From the NCBI GenBank assembly GCA_020080175.1, contig JAGHQL010000218.1, forward strand, positions 1-39,110: a DNA stretch of 39,110 nt, read 5' to 3'. This document shows positions 32,151-39,110 of this stretch, piece after piece. The stretch is from Glutinoglossum americanum. Lineage: Eukaryota > Ascomycota > Geoglossomycetes > Geoglossales > Geoglossaceae. Every line of letters begins with the position of its first letter. Position 1 is the first letter of the stretch. The notes under the pieces are model-generated. The model searched no databases and had not been told where the DNA came from. It saw only the letters and a program-made list of their open reading frames with translations. The position numbers were made by a program, and so were the translations under genes.

Positions 32151-33371
32151 TTAGTAAAGCTCACAGTCTTGCTGCGGAAATAGCATCTTTGGCAGACTCC
32201 ATACAAAGAATAACCAAGCCCAAGCAAAGCTCAGTAGTCTCCGTGATCGTCCAAGCACCGGATTTGAGAATAGCCACCCGACAGCGTCCTCAAACACAAT
32301 TCCCAGTCCCATTGAAATGTACCATTGCACTACCGGCCTCCTATCGCATGCCGGAGCTATCACCCAGTAACCGACAGCATGGGAAATACCTGTGAGAGCA
32401 AAGATGATGAGAGTGATCAGTCGGCGGTATACAGGAATACTCCTGGGAATCCGAAGCACTGATGCGATGAACGCTGCATTCCCTATAAACGCAGCGCGGA
32501 TGACGCCATGCCAGTACGAGCTAGCCGCGCCCTTAACGTCAGCTGAAATTTGGGTTGCAGATATCCCCCAGGAAGCAAAACTCACCTCCAATACCGTCGC
32601 AAAGAAAATGCTTCTGTAATGTCCCCAAGCAAAGGCGGCCATTGCCGCGGCTGACCTCCAAGCACGGCGGAGACGATATCATACGCCATTTCGTAAGTAC
32701 AATGTGCCACCACCAGAAAACCAGCCGCCATCCAGGCACGTATCCACACTTCTCTCATCGAAACCTCTCCCGTGCCCAGTCTCCGAATAATCCGCTCTTT
32801 TTCCTCACTGTAATCCCCACCCTGGAGACTGTTACCGTAAATTTCCCCCGCTACCCCAAGCAGTCTGTAAACCGGATAGGCTAGTAGCGCCTTTGCTAAT
32901 CTCTGTACTACAAAAGCTAGCATAGACGGCACATAATTAGGGTCCCGCGCCGAAAAGATGTGGAATCTTCCTAATTTGCCATCCCGTCCCTATACCTCGC
33001 GGGTTGGGTAGAAGTTCATAGGGCCATTTCAGCTTCCCCAAAGCGCTCAGGTTGGATAGAGGGGCTACGGGAGCGAGGTATAGTCGAAAGTTTGTGAATA
33101 AGGGGGCCGAGAATGTGAAGTTACCTGTGAGCGCGAGAACCCTGTAGGAGTAGCGGGAGCGATCTATGTAGAGGAGGGAGAGTATTGAGCAGCTGGAGCT
33201 TAGGAAGACAGCGTAGAGCCGTATCCGTAATTTCGGGGAGGCAAAAGCGATAGGGCCTGCAATTGCTGTGGGGACGAGGCAGCAATGGGCAATAGGGTCT
33301 ATACGGATGGCTTTCAGCGTTTCCAGGGATGAGGAAGTGGGGATTGGTAGGATCTCCTTTGGGGAGAACAT
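32151..33371 (-). pseudogene. Wax-synthase-like MBOAT acyltransferase, apparently frameshifted
   Basis: Minus-strand parts fit the fungal wax-synthase-like (MBOAT_2) family, multi-pass membrane proteins that transfer acyl groups to alcohols or secondary metabolites. Part 1 (from ATG 33371) has hydrophobic helices and LKWPYELLPNPRGIGTGWQ, a family block. Part 2 gives FSARDPNYVPSM, then WPPLLGDITEAFSLRRYW. After a 65-nt intron (32585-32521), part 3 starts SSYWHGVIR with the expected active-site His and ends FAWAWLFFVWSLPKM. Between parts 1 and 2 (about 32955-32995) the frame changes by one base, and no plausible intron (nearest GT..AG about 25 nt) can explain it. So either the gene carries a recent frameshift or the base call is wrong. 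The rest is well preserved, which argues for recent inactivation or an error rather than old decay. Confidence 0.65.
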
Positions 33372-34677
33372 GACAACAGGATATCTTTTCCCAGTACGAA
33401 CTGATCAGATCTTCAACGTGCACCAACACCATCGTCATTTCCCGTTTTTTGTTCAGAGGAATGATTGCCCCGAAGTGGCGTTGGTTGGGTTACGTTTGAG
33501 AAAAAATAAAGTGGGCAGATATAAACGGATTGGCATGCGTACCTTGCTGCCGGGGTTGTCCCCACGGTAGAAGTATTCCGTTCGGACCAAATCGTAGCTT
33601 ACTGTACCTGGAAACGGTATATTAGTGATTGGATACAACGCCCAGGAGAGGTATGTTGCCCAGCCGGGCTAATCAGGAGCCAGGGCAATGCTGTGCCCGG
33701 ACCCGGCCATTGTGCTGCTAAGGGCCAGCTGGCAGGCGTCGCTGCCAACGCGCTTTCATTTGTGTGTTCCGGCGATGGAACTGGTTCCTGACACCTCGGA
33801 TGGGTAACTGCGACTATGGCGTCGCGGGGTACTATGCGCGTATGGCGGACTGACGGAACCTTTCCTGGATCGCGAAGTCTTCAAGGTGCCATGCACTCGG
33901 AGAAAGATCCCCCAGGAAAAACCCCGAGCAGTCAGATTTTTCATAAGTTACCTACTATTGCTTGATGCCCATGAAGTGAAAAACCTCGCTCAAAATTCAA
34001 CTTTCGTAAACCACTCTCACAAAAGAATTGATTTCTTAAAGCAGCAATCATTGCCAATTGCCCAAGATAGTCAAACTAATAGTCCAAATAGTCCACGAGT
34101 TTCCGAGTTTATTGGCCAGCAGTAATTAATACCAAAAGAGCATAAACACAGGTATAAAAGGTATCCTCCGCAGCGCCAAAATTCTAATACCGTAATTCTT
34201 CCATCACCCATCTGCTTTAACTACCGCCTTACATGTATGCTCCAAACTCTCAATTGATTTACTAAAAAGCTGTTTCCCATGCATCTCGCGAAATCTCCGA
34301 AAACTTGAAGGTCACGTAAATCGTGGTTAGACACTAATTTAACCACAATAACCGCGCATCTCGAAGCGGCGCGGTTGGAACGTCCCATGAGTCCGCCGTT
34401 GACAGGTGTTCCTACACTAGCCCGCACGGATATTGCGGGTGTATTTGCATGGGAGGAAAAAAAATTCTCCGCTCCCCCCGCATAACCGCGTTAGTAGACC
34501 TTGGGCTGGCGGGTTAAGAGATCTTACGACGATAGTATTTGTCCCCCCGAAGAACGACATCAATTGCTTTAGATGTGTGGTAGGCTGATTACGCATTTTA
34601 AGAATAGTTCCTTCTAACAGCGCGGGAAAACTAATATAAGCATAAGCATGCTAAGCTTAACTAGAATCCCAACTAAA

Positions 34678-34813
34678 CTACATACCACCACCTGCTAACA
34701 ACCAACATAAATATAAATAAAATTCTGAAAAGCGTTTCTTTTCCCGCAGCATCAGGTTTAGTTTTCTATATATTTTGGTTAGTTTTAAAATTGCTGCGGT
34801 GGTAGGTATGCGG
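34678..34813. repeat. Imperfect inverted-repeat pair, MITE-like
   Basis: CTACATACCACCACCTGCT at the left and the complement of TGCTGCGGTGGTAGGTATGCGG at the right match at most positions with one gap, and the space between them is AT-rich. The overall size, about 135 bases, suits a small non-autonomous element. No target duplication was confirmed. Confidence 0.25.
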
Positions 34814-35566
34814 TATAGGTAAGACGATAGTTAGGAACGAGTCTACACTCTACAGTACTAGGTTATAAGTATTGTCGCGTCTCGTTGACCCTCTAACCCG
34901 GAGACTAGGCGGTCACCTAACTGGAGCGGGCACCCCAACTTCATTTTCGCGGCGAAATCCAACAGCTGGCTCGCTCATTCTATGTCCCAGGTGATTACTA
35001 CAACTAGAGAAGTTAGTTTCATGACCCGCGTGTTAAGTTATATTGGATTAGAGCCTTACAGAGTAATTTTTGTGATTTTTACGCCTTGTGCTGTGGATTT
35101 GCGACAGCTTTCATAAGCCGTGACAACGCGCTGACTGTACTCGTACTGTGGAGGTGATTTCTATGCCGTGGAAATGGTGGTTTATTAGGTAGTTATTAGT
35201 CATGCTTCTTGGCAGGGGTGGCTTACCTACCGCGCCCACGACCTGCTTAATACAATCGTCCTTCTACCTACCAGACGAACTTTAACCTGCACAGTACTAG
35301 GGTTGAATGCCAAGTCTAGAGAGCACTACATTTTGATTTCGAGTTTTCCTGGTCACGAGAGGAAACACCAAAAAAACTCCCCCAGATCCCGTTAGGGGTA
35401 TCATTCCGGAGCGCAACGGAGGGTCGTGGTATCTGGAGCAAAAGAACTCGAGCCTACAGGAACTTCGTCACTCTACCCCCCCTCACCTTGCGTTCGCGAG
35501 TGGGTTCTTTCTAATGTATAAGTATTGCTTTACCTCCACTTCTTGTTTAATCTAATATGTATGAGA

Positions 35567-35680
35567 CCCCATACTTCGCGGTTTCGCGGCCGAGTGGCCA
35601 AGGAACCCTCAGTCATGGCACTGGCGATGGCTTTATGTGCCACCGCCGTTTTGCCAATGTGCAGGCCGTTGGTAGACCGA
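35567..35680 (+). repeat. Dispersed repeat shared with 7349-7461
   Basis: This is the second copy of the repeat that begins CCATACTTCG and ends AGGCCGTTGG. Divergence from the first copy is scattered over the whole length, so both look old. Short open frames cross it but none has a recognisable product. Confidence 0.5.
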
Positions 35681-36595
35681 GAGGCCGTTCCAGTCGCGGT
35701 TGCGGAACCGGAGCCGGCACTCGGGGAGTAGTTCGTTAGTAGGGATGGCGAAGGGTGTTGAGAAAGTGAGGCATCATGGGCGAAAGATTTGTTGCCGTGG
35801 GGACGCTAACTGGCGGCGTCACATACAGATCATCCTTCGCCAAGAAGTGGGAGATCGGATCGGCATCTCTAATAACTCGCTCCGTAGTTATCCCTGAAAA
35901 CGGCGCGAATTGAAGATTGAGGGCTTTGTTTTGTCTGTTGCTGTAGTCGCCTGATGGCGCAATGGGTGGATTGGGTGGTCGCGGGTACCCGGACGAAGGC
36001 TTGTGGTTATGGGCGTTCGACGGAAGGGTTCCGGGAACACTCAATTAGTTAGTCAATCTAACACCAATAACATCTAAATAGCACTAAACTTGGATCGAAA
36101 GATTTCCCTCTGGATGGGAAATCTTAGCACTGTTCTTGGGATCCTGGTTGCTTTAGTACAGCTTTTTTTTCTACAGAATACCGCAGATGTAGCCCTATGC
36201 TGTTGTAACTGCAAATTATACTGATATACAGAGGTGTGATGCAAAAGTCTGGTCGGTTTAGTGTTGGGGCCTCACTGAGGGGCTGACCACCTAAACCCAG
36301 TGAAAAATGCAAGCAATAAGTCCTCAAACCATGGGGCCAGCAAAGCCAAATAGGGCCCCTAACCAAGCATTAAGTTCGTCAATTTAATCGAAGGCTGAAG
36401 GTGATTTCCGGCTTCTCCCTAAAGGAAGTTGGTAAGGGATTTTAAACGTGAATTTGGTGAGTGAGAGAGAGGGTGATGTTTGAGCCTGTCTATAGGTTTA
36501 GCGAAGGATATGGCGATTCCTCTCGGGAATGCAAGCGACAAGAGCGATAACAGAAAACAGCGGACCCCACCCCTGATCTGTGGGTAAGCAACACA

Positions 36596-36662
36596 GCCCT
36601 GTGCTCGCGCGAGCAGGGTGGGCAGGGTGACTCCAATAGAGCGGCTGCTCGCCCCCCATGTT
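36596..36662 (+). repeat. Dispersed hairpin repeat, copy 3
   Basis: TGCTCG-CG-CGAGCA forms a hairpin (about 36600-36613). It is followed by GGGTGACTCCAATAGAGCGGCTGCTCGC and CCCCATGTT, matching copy 1 (TGTGCTCGCACGAGC, then GGTGATTCAATGGGG, then CCATGTT). It sits about 250 bases upstream of the HET gene start. Confidence 0.5.
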
Positions 36663-36907
36663 GTTCAATCCCCGGGGGCCAAGCTGCCGACCTGACGCGT
36701 TTGCCTTAGTTGCTCTGAGTCATCCAGTACTTCTCCAGCTAAAAACCCGTCAAGTGCCTCCCTGCTTCATAAACCCTCCACCCTACATTCCACATTAGCA
36801 CTCTAAATATATCCCAGCAAATTTCGAGCTGAGAATGAGCCCAGTTCCAAAATAAAGAACGTCCCTTCCAAGTTCTAGCGTCGGCCGATATTAGTTTGGA
36901 TCAACAG

Positions 36908-38986
36908 ATGGCCGTTCCACCTGGCCAAACCTACGGATACTCTCCTCTACCCTCTGAAACTTCCATTCGTCTCCTCCAAATACTTTCGGGAGCCGATGAA
37001 CCGATACGATGCTCTCTTGAAGTTGCCGACCTTGGCGATGAACCCCTCTACGATTGCCTGTCTTACACGTGGGGTGACCCGCTGTACCACGAACTCTCAG
37101 GGCCACAGGACATCAGAAGAACATCCAACGAGCGCAACAACCTAATCACTTGCGATGGATTAGTCCTCTGTATCACTGAGAATCTCCGTGAAGCGCTTCT
37201 GCAATTAAGCAGGGATGCATCTTCGTCGGCAGCTGGCCGTGGTCAATACCAGAGGCAACGCCTTATCTGGATTGATGCGGTGTGCATTGACCAAGGAAAC
37301 GTGCCCGAGCGAAACTCCCAAGTTGCGATGATGAACAAGATTTATCAGGCAGCTAAAACAGTCGTCGTATGGCTCGGAATAGAGGACGTGCACACAAGGG
37401 CCGCAATTGAGGTGATGAATCGACTCTCGTCTATCCCGCCGGAAAAACTCAAAGTCGAGCTACCCCCGGATCTTGATGATTCTGAAGTGTATCGTGCTCT
37501 TGGCATTCCATACGTTGAGCCGCAGCAGTGGTTGGATTACGCTGCGTTCCTTCAACGGTCCTGGTTTAGCCGGGTATGGGTTATACAGGAGATATTCGTT
37601 GCGCGCAATATCGTTGTATTCTGTGGTTCCAATGTTCTTCTCTGGTCTGATATTTCAACCAGCTCGCAGGTTCTCAGGGAAACGCAATTGGGTGAGTTGT
37701 TGACAAGCGTAGCCACAACAGCTGTCAATCCGTCTTGGGTCAAGTCGTCTGAGACGTCTACAACATATGTTGGCAATACCCTCACCAATCCGTTCATTTT
37801 TGAAAACATGAGGAAGAAGGCCACATCGCTCAACCTCGAAAAACTCTTGGTGTACGGCAGATACTTCAATGCAGCGGATGATAGAGACCGTGTTTTCGCG
37901 CTCTTGGGGATGCGGGAACAGTCTCTGGTGCATAGGGTACCCTATCATATACAGCCAGACTACAACTTCAACACTCAACAAGTCTATACAAAAGCCTCCT
38001 GGGCCACTATATGCGAAATGGCGGATCTTAATCTTTTTTCCCTCGTTGAAGACGCCTCTTTCCGAAGATTGCAAAATCTTCCTTCCTGGGTCCCTGATTA
38101 TAGCGTGACACCCCAAACCCACCCTCTGAGTGGCAGTCCAAGAGCCGCAGCGGGTGAGGGACGTTGGAATGCTAGCGACGGATTAAGGTGGGAGGTGCCA
38201 GTGCAGATGAATTTGCTACTACTGCCAGTGGAAGGCATTCGTTTCGACACTATTATTGAGTTCGCTGCGACGGCAGCAGAGATTACGGATCTGCACCAGA
38301 TGGAAACTCTGCTGGATCTCCTAGCACATTATCCTCAATCCCGTTACCCTAATGGAGGCACGCCTACCGAAGCTTTCTGGAGAACCCTAATCAAGGACAC
38401 ATTCCGTGGGCGACTAGCAGGCGAAGAAGCTCGTGGCGCATTTCCATTGTTCATCGCACTTCGCGTTTGGGAACTGAAAGAAGCACTAGGGAGCTTACGC
38501 GACGTCATCAAGTACTCTGAACCCAAGCCGAGCCCCCCCGATCAGCTAACCAAGGATCTTACTAAGCTCTCAGACGTATACTCTCAAACGAAAGCCGCTG
38601 TTTCAGACCTTTCTACCAGATATACAGATGGAATCATACCAGATTGGAACACTATTGAACGCATGATCGAAATCGGGCAGGATGAAGACTCACCTGAGAA
38701 GAAGGATCTGGACAGGGATTACGATCATATCGCTGAGAGCTTTCGGGTCGCTTACAGCGGCAGACGGCTCTTCAGGACAGAGCGCAACTACATTGGCATT
38801 ACGGCTCAGTCACTCCAGGAAGGCGATACTGTCTGGGTCCTGGCCGGTGCGACCGTGCCTACAGTCTTAAGGCGTCTACAGAATGGAAATTGGAAGCTTG
38901 TTGGCGAGGCGTACGTTCATGGTATCATGAACGGAGAAGCTGTGAGAGGTGATGGTGTCAAGTCAGAGCAGATTCTCTTGGAGTAA
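36908..38986 (+). CDS. HET-domain protein (heterokaryon incompatibility type)
   Basis: Single intact exon of 692 residues. The HET domain spans about residues 48-240: YDCLSYTWGDP (about 48-58), RLIWIDAVCIDQGN (about 118-131), ERNSQVAMMNKIYQAAK, then VVVWLG and SWFSRVWVIQEIF (about 219-231). Later blocks also fit the family: DDRDRVFALLGM, LPSWVPDYS, VEGIRFDTI and the C-terminal YVHGIMNGEAV. HET proteins trigger regulated cell death in incompatible hyphal fusions; partners are unknown. I start at the ATG at 36908, since the frame further upstream lacks an ATG. No extra repeat domain (WD, ankyrin, NACHT) is attached. Members of this family are numerous and fast-evolving, and a relic of another lies at 8771. 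Confidence 0.93.
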   Translation: MAVPPGQTYGYSPLPSETSIRLLQILSGADEPIRCSLEVADLGDEPLYDCLSYTWGDPLYHELSGPQDIRRTSNERNNLITCDGLVLCITENLREALLQLSRDASSSAAGRGQYQRQRLIWIDAVCIDQGNVPERNSQVAMMNKIYQAAKTVVVWLGIEDVHTRAAIEVMNRLSSIPPEKLKVELPPDLDDSEVYRALGIPYVEPQQWLDYAAFLQRSWFSRVWVIQEIFVARNIVVFCGSNVLLWSDISTSSQVLRETQLGELLTSVATTAVNPSWVKSSETSTTYVGNTLTNPFIFENMRKKATSLNLEKLLVYGRYFNAADDRDRVFALLGMREQSLVHRVPYHIQPDYNFNTQQVYTKASWATICEMADLNLFSLVEDASFRRLQNLPSWVPDYSVTPQTHPLSGSPRAAAGEGRWNASDGLRWEVPVQMNLLLLPVEGIRFDTIIEFAATAAEITDLHQMETLLDLLAHYPQSRYPNGGTPTEAFWRTLIKDTFRGRLAGEEARGAFPLFIALRVWELKEALGSLRDVIKYSEPKPSPPDQLTKDLTKLSDVYSQTKAAVSDLSTRYTDGIIPDWNTIERMIEIGQDEDSPEKKDLDRDYDHIAESFRVAYSGRRLFRTERNYIGITAQSLQEGDTVWVLAGATVPTVLRRLQNGNWKLVGEAYVHGIMNGEAVRGDGVKSEQILLE

Positions 38987-39110
38987 GGGGGAAATGTTGC
39001 GAGGCATGCTCTCGGAGCATTCCACTCAGGGGTTATGACCTCAGAGCGATGCCCAGCTGACAACACGAGGCCCGAGCATTGCTCGCACGGACTTTCATGA
39101 AGTCATAGAG
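38987..39110. repeat. Palindrome-rich tail after the HET gene
   Basis: Two palindromes are seen: ATGCTC-TCG-GAGCAT at 39006-39020 and CGAGCA-T-TGCTCG near 39074-39086. The first shares its core with 30474-30496. The second resembles, in reverse complement, the hairpin of the repeats at 50 and 36596. This may be the end of a repeat element that continues past the window edge. Confidence 0.35.

Larger units (their letters stand above)
33372..36907. other. Long gene-poor, repeat-bearing region
   Basis: No convincing gene over about 3.5 kb. It includes a weak inverted-repeat pair (34678-34696 and 34792-34813), a dispersed repeat (35567-35680), a minus-strand open piece at about 35736-36044 without an ATG, and dispersed hairpin-repeat copy 3 (36596-36662). 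The last 200 bases before 36908 should hold the HET gene promoter. Confidence 0.5.

Noticed and set aside
31859-32395. 178-codon plus-strand open frame
   Set aside because: It overlaps the last acyltransferase exon on the other strand, has no family motif and low-complexity composition; it is most likely an antisense shadow.
1-39110. tRNA or rRNA genes, telomere repeats, CRISPR arrays
   Set aside because: I looked for T-loop-like GTTCGA motifs with matching arms, TTAGGG arrays and regularly spaced repeats and found none.
1-39110. Retroelement copies
   Set aside because: I saw no reverse transcriptase, integrase or paired long terminal repeats that I could support in the gene-poor regions.
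38987-39110. A tail exon of the HET gene
   Set aside because: The HET frame ends in a stop after its usual C-terminal motif; the following bases are palindrome-rich and non-coding.

Overview
The window is nuclear DNA of a filamentous ascomycete (Pezizomycotina). Coding genes are broken by short introns (48-75 nt, one of 163 nt) with GT..AG ends and CTAAC/CTGAC-like branch points. Several encoded families are fungal hallmarks: a HET incompatibility domain, a DUF7708/STAND-like protein, a DUF7025-type AAA+ ATPase, a wax-synthase-like acyltransferase and an RNA-silencing polymerase. I cannot name the species. All exon joins were worked out by eye from splice signals, reading frame and family motifs.

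Layout. 1-912: repeat-bearing intergenic DNA. 913-3616 (-): AAA+ ATPase, divergent from 4535-6866 (+), a DUF7708/STAND-like protein with no clear P-loop. 6867-13567: gene-poor, decayed DNA holding the 3' half of a Tc1/mariner transposon, a HET-domain relic, a NACHT/NLR-like relic and dispersed repeats. 13568-16212 (+): membrane-anchored neutral ceramidase. 17110-19215 (-): FAD-linked sugar-lactone-oxidase-like protein. 20572-26088 (-): one five-exon gene joining an RNA-dependent RNA polymerase to an Upf1-like SF1 helicase. 27874-30027 (+): concentrative nucleoside transporter. 30919-31590 (+): small P-loop NTPase. 32151-33371 (-): wax-synthase-like MBOAT gene with an apparent frameshift. 33372-36907: gene-poor and repeat-bearing. 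36908-38986 (+): intact HET-domain gene.

The most interesting item is the polymerase-helicase fusion. In fission yeast the RNA-directed RNA polymerase complex contains Rdp1 and the helicase Hrr1 as separate proteins, and Neurospora meiotic silencing uses SAD-1 and the helicase SAD-3. Here the two activities appear to be one chain of about 1751 residues. Around it are self/non-self or innate-immunity-like genes (HET, STAND-like, AAA+), relics of more of them, transposon debris and repeats with transition-rich divergence. This fits a fast-evolving accessory region shaped by transposition and repeat-induced point mutation. The metabolic genes (ceramidase, lactone oxidase, nucleoside transporter, acyltransferase) show no clear shared pathway.
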